A stretch of DNA of 8,623 bases from Deltaproteobacteria bacterium. Its GTDB lineage: Bacteria > Desulfobacterota > Desulfobacteria > Desulfobacterales > JAFDCJ01. Position 1 is the stretch's first letter; the number at the start of each line of letters is the position of its first letter. The position numbers were made by a program, and so were the translations under genes. The stretch spans positions 1 through 8,623 of the forward strand of contig JAJRVC010000070.1 in the NCBI GenBank assembly GCA_024277475.1, read 5' to 3'. Under the pieces are notes generated by a model. That model was not told the DNA's origin. It did no database searches and saw nothing but the letters and a program-made list of their open reading frames with translations. Of the stretch, positions 1-6,298 are shown one piece after another.

Positions 1-44
1 AGGGTTGAGGGGTTCAGGGTTGAGGGGTTCAGGGTTCGGGGTTC
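1..44 (+). repeat. 15-nt G-rich tandem repeat, potential G-quadruplex
   Basis: Two perfect copies of AGGGTTGAGGGGTTC (1-15 and 16-30) are followed by a degenerate 14-nt copy (31-44). The array holds six runs of three or four G (2-4, 9-12, 17-19, 24-27, 32-34, 38-41) separated by 3-4 nt, which satisfies the usual G-quadruplex motif. It belongs to the GGTTCA/TGAACC family seen again at 2590-2634, 3729-3772, 6685-6720 and 8503-8515. It may extend upstream of the window. Confidence 0.85.
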
Positions 45-142
45 CCGGTTAAAGTGCCCCAAATCCGAAATTAAGCCCCCGCTTCCAGTGGTGGTCCCGA
101 AAAGGTTCCACCGACCCGGGGAGAAAACAGCGAAGCCCTGGA

Positions 143-181
143 AAATTCGAAATTCGAATATTGAAATGCGAAACAAATTCA
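143..181 (+). repeat. 39-nt dispersed heptad repeat, copy 1
   Basis: This AT-rich element is built of 7-nt steps: AAATTCG (143-149), AAATTCG (150-156), AATATTG (157-163), AAATGCG (164-170), then AAACAAATTCA. The same 39 nt occur in reverse complement at 4048-4086 with 36 of 39 identical. No coding potential is visible. Confidence 0.8.
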
Positions 182-263
182 AAATCCTAATGTTCAAATG
201 TTTAAAACAGTGAAAAATAAAGCGCAACGCCTGACGGTAACAACGGATCAAAATTGTTTCACT

Positions 264-449
264 TCATTTATCTTTACGGCGGCCGACGGTCAGCACCCGA
301 AAGACAAGCACCAAACCCAGAATCCACCCAATCAGAATCAACAGAAAAACATTATAATGGGTGACACCCAGGTGAAGCCATTTCAAAAATATCAGCAGGG
401 CGGCTGTTGCGGCTAAAAGCAGCCACTGAAGTGTGCGTTGCAGGCTCAT
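264..449 (-). CDS. 61-aa hydrophobic protein coupled to TRAP permease
   Basis: A small membrane protein of unknown function, 61 residues. The ATG at 449 overlaps the permease stop as ATGA (446-449), the classic arrangement for translational coupling, and this is why it is preferred over an upstream ATG at 542 that would bury 31 residues inside the permease gene. Two hydrophobic segments are visible, roughly residues 8-22 and 33-53, joined by a short loop (KWLHLGVTHYN) and followed by a basic tail (GRRKDK). It is too short to be a DctQ subunit (usually about 160 aa), and the upstream permease already carries a DctQ-like part. It could be a small accessory or assembly subunit of the transporter; that role is inferred only from position. 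I do not recognise the family. The coding call is supported by the overlap and the clean membrane pattern. Confidence 0.7.
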   Translation of the reverse strand: MSLQRTLQWLLLAATAALLIFLKWLHLGVTHYNVFLLILIGWILGLVLVFRVLTVGRRKDK

Positions 450-2443
450 GCCGGCCCCTCCGTTGCGAGATTGCGCTGTTTGGCGCGGTGAGTGAGCGTA
501 AAACCGATCAGCAGCGTCCAGGCTAATAACTGGGTAAACCATTGGGGCAGGCTAAGGTTCAGACCGGATACCGCCATCTTCAGGCCGGGGACAAAAAACA
601 GTAGCGCACAGAGGCCCATCAGGATCCGTAACGGCCAGCCGACCTTTGAAATGCACCACCCTTCGGTTGTGATGGTGAGGGCATAAATACCGGCAAACCC
701 GCCAACGACTGCCAACACTATTTGAGACCAGGTGCCGACAAAGACCATTCCCGGGGCGTATACGAAGACAAAAGGCAAGATATACTTGGCAATGCCCAGC
801 CGCAGGGAATGGAACCCGGTCTTCATGGGGTTGGAACCGGCAATACCCGCCGCCGCAAAGGACGCCAATGCTACCGGCGGCGTGATGGCCGAGACCAGCC
901 CGAAGTAAAAGGCAAAAAAATGGGCTGCAATAGGTACGACGCCCATTTTGGTCAGAGCCGGTATTACAAGGGCTGCCAGGGTGATATAGACGGCCGTGGT
1001 GGTAAGCCCCATGCCCAGTATCAAGGAGGCAAACATGGTTAAGACCAGTGCGATGGGAAGAACCCCTCCGGCTGCAGTGACAATCAGGTTGGTAAATTTG
1101 AGTCCCAGTCCGGATACGAACACACAGCCGATGATGACCCCCGCCGCGGCGCAGGCGACGGAAACCGATACCGCCATCCGGGCCCCCTCTTCGAGGGCGC
1201 TGAGTATGTCAACGGGACTCATGCGGGTTTCCGGACGTAGAAAACTCAATATCAGAATTGAAAGGATAGCCCAGAATGCGGCAAACATGGGTGTATAACC
1301 GACAATCAGCAGGACGATGATAAGGGCGATGGAAAGAAAAAGGTGACCCCCCCGCTTGATCTCTTCCTTGAAGCTGGGGAGTTCGGCGGCCGAGATCGTC
1401 GCCAGATTGCGCTTGCGGGCCTCGAAATGAACCATGACAAAGATTGAAAAAAAGTAAATCAGGGCCGGGAATATACCGGCAATGGCCACTTGCAGGTAGG
1501 GCATGTTGAGGAACTCGGCGATCACAAAGGCAGCCGCCCCCATGACCGGCGGCATGATCTGGCCCCCGGATGAGGAGCAGGCCTCCACTGCACCGGCGAA
1601 ATAGTCCCGGTAACCGATGCGCTTCATCAGCGGAATGGTAAAGCTGCCGGTGGTGACCACATTGGCCACGGCCGAGCCGGAAACCGATGCCATCAGACAG
1701 GAACTGACCACCGATGCTTTGGCCGGCCCTCCCACCTTGCTGCCGGTAAGGGCCAGGGCCACATTGATGAAAAATCGGCCGGCTCCCGACCGCACCAGGA
1801 TGGCTCCAAAGAGGATGAACAGGAAAATGTAAGTGGCCATGACCATCAGGGGAATGCTGTAGATACCGTTTTCCCGCATAAAGAGATAATCGATCATCGT
1901 GAACCAGGAGCTGGGAGGTCCATAGAATATACCGAAGAAGTGATCCGAGAAGGCGGTTTGTATTATGAAGAAGCCGGCGATGATCACCATGGCCCGGCCC
2001 ACTGCTCGACGGGTGGCCTCGAGCAGCAGGATGAGCATGACGGTTCCGGCATAGATGTCCGACGGGTTCAGATCACCGCGGCGGAAGATAAAGGCCTCCA
2101 GATCCCAAAGGGTATAGACCTGCACGGCCAGTGTCAGCAAGACGAAAAGCAGATCGACTGCAAACCAGGCGTTTTTGGGATCCGTCCATTTTTTGCGGCC
2201 CAGCGGGCGCAGCAAAAAACACAGGATCATTACGAAAGCCAGGTGGGTCGATCGAAAGGCATGGGCTTCCAGAGACCCGGCATAAGCTACAAAGAGATGA
2301 TAGATGCTCAGGGTAATCGATAAAAAGCAGATGGTCAGTTCCAGGGGGTAGTGGAAAAGTCCTTTTTTCCTGCGTAGTAGAAACTCCAGAACACTTTCTT
2401 CTTTTTTCTCCTGATATTCGAGCTTTTGTGCTTCAGCAGCCAA
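446..2443 (-). CDS. TRAP transporter fused permease (DctQM, TAXI-associated)
   Basis: A 665-residue integral membrane permease of the tripartite ATP-independent periplasmic type, expected in the inner membrane, using an ion gradient to import the ligand delivered by the receptor encoded upstream. Hydrophobic segments at about residues 35-55, 67-80, 93-112 and 133-165 form the small DctQ-like part. The DctM-like part follows from about 195, with the signatures GSKVGGPAKASVVSSC (234-249), SGSAVANVVTTGSF (255-268), SSSGGQIMPPVMGAAAF (290-306), LGMGLTTTAVYI (476-487) and ITPPVALASFAAAGIAG (520-536). Extra C-terminal helices lie at about 576-650. Length and layout fit the fused TRAP family found beside TAXI receptors. 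The start is TTG at 2443: an in-frame TGA at 2456-2458 excludes anything upstream, the first internal Met is residue 72, and AAAGG sits 6 nt before the TTG. The gene ends in an ATGA overlap with the 61-aa gene. The substrate cannot be read from sequence; an organic acid or amino acid is likely. Confidence 0.95.
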   Translation of the reverse strand: MAAEAQKLEYQEKKEESVLEFLLRRKKGLFHYPLELTICFLSITLSIYHLFVAYAGSLEAHAFRSTHLAFVMILCFLLRPLGRKKWTDPKNAWFAVDLLFVLLTLAVQVYTLWDLEAFIFRRGDLNPSDIYAGTVMLILLLEATRRAVGRAMVIIAGFFIIQTAFSDHFFGIFYGPPSSWFTMIDYLFMRENGIYSIPLMVMATYIFLFILFGAILVRSGAGRFFINVALALTGSKVGGPAKASVVSSCLMASVSGSAVANVVTTGSFTIPLMKRIGYRDYFAGAVEACSSSGGQIMPPVMGAAAFVIAEFLNMPYLQVAIAGIFPALIYFFSIFVMVHFEARKRNLATISAAELPSFKEEIKRGGHLFLSIALIIVLLIVGYTPMFAAFWAILSILILSFLRPETRMSPVDILSALEEGARMAVSVSVACAAAGVIIGCVFVSGLGLKFTNLIVTAAGGVLPIALVLTMFASLILGMGLTTTAVYITLAALVIPALTKMGVVPIAAHFFAFYFGLVSAITPPVALASFAAAGIAGSNPMKTGFHSLRLGIAKYILPFVFVYAPGMVFVGTWSQIVLAVVGGFAGIYALTITTEGWCISKVGWPLRILMGLCALLFFVPGLKMAVSGLNLSLPQWFTQLLAWTLLIGFTLTHRAKQRNLATEGPA

Positions 2444-2458
2444 ATTTCGCCTTTCTCA
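2444..2458 (-). promoter_or_regulatory. RBS that fixes the TTG start of the permease
   Basis: On the minus strand GAAAGG lies 6 nt upstream of TTG (2443-2441), and an in-frame TGA occupies 2458-2456. The stop plus the Shine-Dalgarno-like site leave TTG as the only reasonable start. A TTG start with a modest SD may keep permease synthesis below that of the receptor. Confidence 0.65.
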
Positions 2459-2467
2459 ATTATGTAT

Positions 2468-2545
2468 TTCACCGCAGAGACCGCTGAGCACGCAGAGATT
2501 ACTTAACGTTTTTTTCTCGGCGTTCTCTGCGAACTCTGCGGTGAA
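2468..2545. repeat. nested palindrome with 9-nt periodicity between receptor and permease
   Basis: The outer arms are perfect 12-mers, TTCACCGCAGAG (2468-2479) and CTCTGCGGTGAA (2534-2545). Inner 8-bp arms are CGCAGAGA (2491-2498) and TCTCTGCG (2524-2531). The left half is three 9-nt units, CGCAGAGAC, CGCTGAGCA and CGCAGAGAT (2473-2499); the right half repeats the pattern in complement. The transcript would fold in either direction. A T-run lies in the loop rather than after the stem, so it is not a simple terminator. It sits in the receptor-permease spacer, where REP-type hairpins in other transporter operons protect upstream mRNA; that role here is inference. Confidence 0.8.
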
Positions 2546-2589
2546 CCCTTATGTTTCATTTTCGATAAAATTGGCCGCAGAGGCGGCGC

Positions 2590-2634
2590 TGAACCCTGAA
2601 CCTCTGAACCTTTGAACTTTGAACCCTTGAACGG
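2590..2634. repeat. TGAACC-type quasi-tandem array
   Basis: Six TGAAC-containing units of 7-8 nt (TGAACCC, TGAACCTC, TGAACCTT, TGAACTT, TGAACCCT, TGAACGG) end 6 bp before the receptor stop codon (2641-2643). It is the complement of the GGTTCA arrays at 1-44 and 3729-3772. It is non-coding and lies in the operon spacer, so it should be transcribed. Confidence 0.85.
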
Positions 2635-2640
2635 CCAGGT

Positions 2641-3609
2641 TTATTTCACATAGCCCATTTCTTTGTAGTAGCGCATCGCCCCCGGATGCACGGGAATACG
2701 GGCACCCTGCAGAGCCTTTTCCGGCTTGGAATTTTCGATTGCCTGCTTTTTGACTTTAGCCAGTTCGGGCCAGTTGGCATATAAGGTTTTGACGATTTTA
2801 TAAGCCAGATCGTCAGATACGTCCTTATTGATCACGATGGCGGTTACGGTACCTACCGCCGGCACGTCGGCTTCCAGGCCTTTATAGGCACCTGCGGGGA
2901 TCATTGTTGCCATCAGCCCGGGTTCCAGCTTAAGAATTTTGTCCATATGCTCCTTATCGATGGGCAGAAATCGAACACCCGGCCGAAAGTTCAGGTCGAT
3001 GATGGTGGATTGAGGACAGGAAGTCACGGCCATGTAACAGTCGCTGTGGCCGTCTTTCATGAGGGCGGCAGAGTCGGAGTAGCCGACATAGCTCACCGAA
3101 CCGCCGTTTTTCTTGATGCTGTCAAAGGTGATATCATAGGCTTTCAGGACCAGTTCGGCGATGACGGTTCCGGAGAAGCCGACCTTGCCGGGTACAATGC
3201 GTTTGTCTTTGAGGTCGGCCACAGTGTAAATTTTGCTGGACTTTGGGACCGCTATCTGAAAAACCCCGGGGTATAGGGACATCAGGTGCCGCAGGTTGGT
3301 GTGCTTTTTGTTAAATTTGCCGCGGCCGTTGTAAGCGTTGTAAGCTGTGTGGGTGTAGGTCCAGCCGAGGTCGGCGCGTCCCGCGTTGACGGCCTTGCAG
3401 TTGCCCACGCCGCCGCCGGGGCCGTTGGATGAGGAGATCCCCGTGCTTTTTTCCACAATGCCTATCATGGCCGAGCCGAGGGGATACCAGGAACCGCCTT
3501 CGGGGCCCGAGAACATCCGCAGAAATTTTTGTTCCGCCCGGGGTGCTGAAGTGATCAGGAAAATCGACACCGCGACCAGGGCCAATACGATAAAACCGTT
3601 TCGTTTCAT
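2641..3609 (-). CDS. TAXI-family TRAP solute-binding receptor
   Basis: A 322-residue periplasmic substrate-binding protein, first gene of the TRAP operon. A signal peptide covers residues 1-25 (basic MKRN, hydrophobic core about 6-20, likely cleavage after APRA). Family landmarks of TAXI receptors run in order: GPEGGSWYPLG (35-45), GRADLGWTYTHTAYNAYNG (77-95), KVGFSGTVIAELVLKAY (142-158), ALMKDGHSDCYMAV (182-195), the ADVPAVGT stretch (247-254) and IPVHPGAMRYYKEMG (305-319). Length is typical. A strong Shine-Dalgarno, GGAGG four nt before ATG, supports the start. Three cysteines (71, 191, 198) remain in the mature protein, slightly unusual for a small periplasmic protein. It binds the ligand and delivers it to the fused permease; known TAXI ligands include glutamate-like and dicarboxylate compounds, but this one is unassigned. 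Confidence 0.95.
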   Translation of the reverse strand: MKRNGFIVLALVAVSIFLITSAPRAEQKFLRMFSGPEGGSWYPLGSAMIGIVEKSTGISSSNGPGGGVGNCKAVNAGRADLGWTYTHTAYNAYNGRGKFNKKHTNLRHLMSLYPGVFQIAVPKSSKIYTVADLKDKRIVPGKVGFSGTVIAELVLKAYDITFDSIKKNGGSVSYVGYSDSAALMKDGHSDCYMAVTSCPQSTIIDLNFRPGVRFLPIDKEHMDKILKLEPGLMATMIPAGAYKGLEADVPAVGTVTAIVINKDVSDDLAYKIVKTLYANWPELAKVKKQAIENSKPEKALQGARIPVHPGAMRYYKEMGYVK

Positions 3610-3613
3610 TTTT

Positions 3614-3620
3614 CCTCCTT
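3614..3620 (-). promoter_or_regulatory. strong Shine-Dalgarno of the receptor gene
   Basis: On the minus strand AAAAGGAGGAAAA immediately precedes ATG (3609-3607), with GGAGG four nt from the start codon. It is the best ribosome site in the window and contrasts with the TTG start of the downstream permease, matching the usual need for excess receptor. Confidence 0.85.
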
Positions 3621-3687
3621 TTAATAATGCAGGGTTATTAAAGATCTACCCGATTAAAATCATGGTAGGGTGACGTCGTGCTGAAAG

Positions 3688-3717
3688 CCTATAACTGATT
3701 CGAGAGGACGTTGTCAA
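3688..3717 (-). promoter_or_regulatory. sigma70-type promoter of the TRAP-TAXI operon
   Basis: On the minus strand a perfect TTGACA (3717-3712) and TATAGG (3693-3688, 4 of 6 to consensus) are 18 bp apart. Transcription would start near 3681, leaving about 70 nt of leader before the receptor ATG. The leader includes a small GACGTC palindrome (about 3672-3677). Found by eye only. Confidence 0.6.
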
Positions 3718-3728
3718 GTAAACTGAAG

Positions 3729-3772
3729 GTGGTTCGGGTTGAAAGGTTCAGGGTTCAACGTTCAGGGTTGAG
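3729..3772. repeat. GGTTCA-type quasi-tandem array
   Basis: Units GGTTCGG, GTTGAAA, GGTTCAG, GGTTCAACG, TTCAGG and GTTGAG form an imperfect 7-nt array, the same family as 1-44 and the complement of 2590-2634. It lies 12 bp upstream of the TRAP promoter -35 hexamer. Confidence 0.75.
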
Positions 3773-3897
3773 AAGAAACAGATAATGTATCTGAAATCGC
3801 GAATACAGATATCGTTTATTGGGTGATTAGTTGATTGGTTAAGTGGTTATAAATATGGATTTATCCCACATTTGCAAAATAATTGGACACAGTCACT

Positions 3898-3967
3898 TAG
3901 GTTTCAGGTGTCGGGTGTCAGGTGTCAGTAGTAAAAAAGTGAGAGCCGGCCTGACACCTGAAACCTA
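3898..3967. repeat. inverted repeat with a GGTGTC heptamer tandem
   Basis: Perfect 15-bp arms, TAGGTTTCAGGTGTC (3898-3912) and its exact complement (3953-3967), surround a 40-nt loop. The left arm runs into three 7-nt units, AGGTGTC (3906-3912), GGGTGTC (3913-3919) and AGGTGTC (3920-3926), so the right arm could pair in more than one register. No T-tract follows on either strand. Confidence 0.8.
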
Positions 3968-4047
3968 TTCTCCGAAAAGGCTTCACTACGCCCGAAAATG
4001 TCCAAAAAAATGAGCTATTTTCATAGTGAATTAGGATGTCTGGAATA

Positions 4048-4086
4048 TGAATTTGTTTCGAATTTCGATATTCGGATTTCGAATTT
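4048..4086 (-). repeat. 39-nt dispersed heptad repeat, copy 2 (inverted)
   Basis: The reverse complement of 4048-4086 matches 143-181 at 36 of 39 positions, keeping the 7-nt phasing: AAATTCG, AAATCCG, AATATCG, AAATTCG, AAACAAATTCA. Flanking sequence does not match, so this is a discrete element and not a larger duplication. Confidence 0.8.
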
Positions 4087-4087
4087 T

Positions 4088-4108
4088 GCCTTGAGCCTTG
4101 AGCTTTCA
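4088..4108. repeat. GCCTTGA heptamer tandem
   Basis: GCCTTGA (4088-4094), GCCTTGA (4095-4101) and GCTTTCA (4102-4108) abut the 39-nt repeat and lie 24 bp past the end of the MutS-like gene. It is short, but shares the 7-nt period of neighbouring arrays. Confidence 0.6.
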
Positions 4109-4132
4109 GCCTGTTTTCCAACATCGCACCAT

Positions 4133-5968
4133 TCAATCAACCGGCAATCCCTCCAGCTGCATAATTTTCAACGCATTGGTTGTGGGACAGGGACCGGGAC
4201 GTAGTTTATAATCAAATACCATTTTTCCATCGGCCACTTTTTCTTTGAAGTGGCAATTGGTGATATCTTGAAAATCATCCGCCAGTTTCATGAGCTCCAG
4301 ATCATGGGTGGCAATCAACCCGGCGCCATTTTGACCGATCAAATTGCGTATATAGGAACGGCTGCCGACCAGCCTTTCGCGATTGTTCGTTCCTTTAAAA
4401 ATTTCATCAATTAAAAAGAGTAACGGCAATGGGTGACTGCCCCGCAGTGCATCCAAGAGCGCTTTCAAACGTTTGACTTCGGTATAAAAAAAAGAAAATC
4501 CATCGACGATGGAATCGTTGATCTTGATGCAGGTAAATATTCGAAACAAAGCCGAATGAAAACTGTCGGCGCTGACGGGACCCCCGGCGTAAGCCAGACA
4601 CAGATTAACGCCGATGGTCTTTAAAAAAGAACTTTTGCCGGACATGTTGGAACCGGTGATGATAAAGGCTTGACCGGATTTGTTCAAAGAAAAATCATTG
4701 CAAACTTTCCGGTCAGCCGGAATTAAAGGATGGCCGAGTCCTTTAGCGGATAAAACCGGCCGATCTTCGTTTGCCGGATCAGGAATAAATTCAGGGAAAC
4801 CATAGTCAGGATTTAAATAAGCGAAGTCTGCCAGGGAAATCGATGCTTCCAGTTTTTGCCAGGCGTTTAGCCACTGGGGCAATTTTTGTGCAATGTCACC
4901 TTGATATCGATGGATCAGAGCTGAAAAAAAGAAATCCCAGGGAAAAGCGATATTCAGCAGAACGGCCATGATTGGGTTCATTCGGAGTCCGATAGCGGTC
5001 GAGACGAACTTAATTTTGCGAAGCTGCCGGGAGGGCAATTTACCAGGATCTAAAAAGGGGGCGCATAATGTTTTCAGATTACAGTTGCCGCCGTAGGGGT
5101 AAGTTTCTAAAAAGTTTAAAATCCGGTTGAATTTGCTCAGTTCATCGTCTAATTGAGAAATAACGTCAAAAGAATGTCTGAGCAATTTTAGATTCGAAAG
5201 ATAAAAAAGGACATAAATAAAAACGGAGAGCATCCAGTAAGGTAAAATGTCGCCGAATTGGGACCACAGAAAAAGTGTGATGTTTACGGCTGTGAAGCCG
5301 TAGGAAATAGCTGCCAGGTTTTTCATACGCCTGGAGGGGGGCTCGGTCCGGAGCCAATTCAGCAATTTATTTCCTTCCAGTTGTGCCCCTGAAACCAGGC
5401 GAAAATTCAATAACAGCCTGTTTCTAAAACGAGATAAAGGGACCAATTCCCGGATAACCCTCTGGCGTTTCAAGATGGCGGTAAGATCAGGGGCTTTTTG
5501 CAATAGCCAGCCCGCGAGTCTCTGACTGCCTTCACGGGAAATAGAAATATCTATCAGCCGATGGATGGATCGCCGGCCGGTAATGTCCAGATCCTTTTCA
5601 AAAGAAAGATCGGAGAGGGGACCCTGCAGTATGGGGCCGGGAATGTTTTCCCAATCTAGATTCATGCGTGCCAGTTGGGATTTTTTTATTTCCAGCCAGA
5701 TTTGATGTCTGCGGATTCCCCTTGCCAGCCGGTGGTGGTAGCAGGCGATCAAGCTAAAAATGACGGTTGTAACGGCGGCAATCGTCCATGCTGACTTTTC
5801 GCTTATCCAAAAGAAGGAAATAAAGACCCATGCCCCGCCGACAAGAAAAATAAGCAGTCGATACCAGGATAATCGTCGGCTCAGGGCCTGCAGTTTCGAT
5901 ATCCGATTACCCAATCGGTCAACTTGATTTTCGGTGGCTTTTTGTCTCTTAGATTTTTTGTTATTCAT
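4133..5968 (-). CDS. membrane-anchored MutS-family ATPase
   Basis: A 611-residue protein with the MutS ATPase domain at its C-terminus. Walker A is GSNMSGKSS (439-447; MutS form GPNMGGKST). The MutS-specific stretch before Walker B is recognisable around SFFYTEVKRL (492-501). Walker B is LLFLIDEIFKGTNN (516-529; catalytic pair D521, E522), and the switch histidine is in ATHD (553-556, H555). A core/lever-like helical region with the family's spacing precedes the ATPase (about 120-400). The N-terminus is basic and helical (1-35), then hydrophobic pairs at about 36-54 and 58-78, another pair at 215-236 and 242-262, and a fifth segment at about 332-352, suggesting an inner-membrane protein. Mismatch-binding domain I (with its Phe-X-Glu), the clamp domain and the Smr nuclease of MutS2 are absent, so classical mismatch repair is unlikely. 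Such MutS-like membrane proteins are usually annotated as mismatch repair proteins, with no settled function. The start ATG has no clear Shine-Dalgarno. It appears monocistronic. Confidence 0.88.
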   Translation of the reverse strand: MNNKKSKRQKATENQVDRLGNRISKLQALSRRLSWYRLLIFLVGGAWVFISFFWISEKSAWTIAAVTTVIFSLIACYHHRLARGIRRHQIWLEIKKSQLARMNLDWENIPGPILQGPLSDLSFEKDLDITGRRSIHRLIDISISREGSQRLAGWLLQKAPDLTAILKRQRVIRELVPLSRFRNRLLLNFRLVSGAQLEGNKLLNWLRTEPPSRRMKNLAAISYGFTAVNITLFLWSQFGDILPYWMLSVFIYVLFYLSNLKLLRHSFDVISQLDDELSKFNRILNFLETYPYGGNCNLKTLCAPFLDPGKLPSRQLRKIKFVSTAIGLRMNPIMAVLLNIAFPWDFFFSALIHRYQGDIAQKLPQWLNAWQKLEASISLADFAYLNPDYGFPEFIPDPANEDRPVLSAKGLGHPLIPADRKVCNDFSLNKSGQAFIITGSNMSGKSSFLKTIGVNLCLAYAGGPVSADSFHSALFRIFTCIKINDSIVDGFSFFYTEVKRLKALLDALRGSHPLPLLFLIDEIFKGTNNRERLVGSRSYIRNLIGQNGAGLIATHDLELMKLADDFQDITNCHFKEKVADGKMVFDYKLRPGPCPTTNALKIMQLEGLPVD

Positions 5969-6038
5969 TAGAGTCTTGGCTGTAAATTCTTTGGACCCCA
6001 GAGGCGATCTACGACATTTTATAAAAAAACTTTTTTAT

Positions 6039-6062
6039 CACGAAAGCGCGAAAACACGAAAG
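6039..6062. repeat. 8-nt tandem repeat (CACGAAAG)
   Basis: Three units in exact 8-nt register: CACGAAAG (6039-6046), CGCGAAAA (6047-6054), CACGAAAG (6055-6062). It lies about 70 bp upstream of the MutS-like start. Non-coding. Confidence 0.75.
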
Positions 6063-6179
6063 ATAAGAAAAATTTTGTGTTTTTATGATCGGAGTATGGC
6101 AGAAAGGAGATTGGGGGTCAAGGTGGTGAGGGGTACCCCATTTAGGCCCTTATGGGCCTTTATCTGACAATATGTTGCC

Positions 6180-6216
6180 AGAAACTGATGAACACGCGAA
6201 CATCGAACGTCGAACG
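6180..6216 (+). repeat. dispersed repeat, copy 1 (with 8-nt insertion)
   Basis: AGAAACTGATGAAC (6180-6193) and ATCGAACGTCGAA (6202-6214) are each identical to the complementary halves of 8430-8456, here interrupted by 8 nt (ACGCGAAC, 6194-6201). The 3' end runs as a heptamer tandem, TCGAACG (6203-6209) and TCGAACG (6210-6216). Confidence 0.8.
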
Positions 6217-6226
6217 TTGATATGGC

Positions 6227-6253
6227 CGCGAAAAGGCACAAAAAGCACAAAAA
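6227..6253. repeat. 9-nt tandem repeat (GCACAAAAA)
   Basis: Three units in exact 9-nt register: CGCGAAAAG (6227-6235), GCACAAAAA (6236-6244), GCACAAAAA (6245-6253). Non-coding and A-rich. Confidence 0.75.
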
Positions 6254-6298
6254 TAGAATTTCACATTTTATTCTTCAATTTTTCAATTGCCAAATTCG

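Larger units (their letters stand above)
1..263. other. non-coding spacer downstream of the TRAP operon
   Basis: No credible gene is present. It holds the G-rich tandem array (1-44), a weak inverted repeat GGTGG/CCACC (90-94 and 108-112) and the 39-nt heptad repeat (143-181). A 7-bp inverted repeat, AGTGAAA (209-215) with TTTCACT (257-263), lies just past the stop of the last TRAP gene, but its 41-nt loop and lack of a T-tract make it a poor terminator. No convincing intrinsic terminator was seen for the operon. Confidence 0.6.
3718..4132. other. repeat-filled spacer between the MutS-like gene and the TRAP operon
   Basis: About 415 bp without a credible gene. From left to right it holds a GGTTCA array (3729-3772), an AT-rich stretch (about 3775-3895), the GGTGTC inverted repeat (3898-3967), the second copy of the 39-nt heptad repeat (4048-4086) and a GCCTTGA tandem (4088-4108) just past the MutS-like stop codon. 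No T-tailed hairpin terminator was found for the MutS-like gene. Confidence 0.65.

Noticed and set aside
1..44. CRISPR array
   Set aside because: Units are directly adjacent with no unique spacers of about 30 nt, no leader and no cas genes; other repeats in the window also lack spacer structure.
450..542. N-terminal extension of the 61-aa protein to an ATG at 542
   Set aside because: The extra 31 residues lie wholly inside the permease gene, are polar and uninformative, and the ATG at 449 forms an ATGA overlap typical of coupled genes.
722..1042. 106-codon plus-strand ORF across the permease gene
   Set aside because: Antisense shadow of the DctM region, Gly/Arg-rich, with no domain and no plausible ribosome site.
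1940..2323. 127-codon plus-strand ORF across the permease gene
   Set aside because: Antisense to conserved TRAP permease sequence, with composition typical of shadow frames and no recognisable motif.
3918..4136. 72-codon minus-strand ORF after the MutS-like gene
   Set aside because: It is composed of translated repeat DNA (GGTGTC, 39-nt and GCCTTGA repeats).
4133..5968. Canonical MutS or MutS2 assignment
   Set aside because: The protein has no mismatch-recognition domain, no clamp and no C-terminal Smr domain, is shorter than both, and contains internal hydrophobic helices.
6130..6159. Intrinsic terminator formed by the GGGGTACCCC palindrome and the AGGCCC/GGGCCT hairpin
   Set aside because: The region is between two divergent genes where no transcript should end, the stems are only 5-6 bp, and no run of T follows on either strand.
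5934..6167. 77-codon plus-strand ORF in the divergent spacer
   Set aside because: It begins inside the MutS-like gene on the other strand and runs through the 8-nt repeat and palindromes; no sign of selection on protein sequence.
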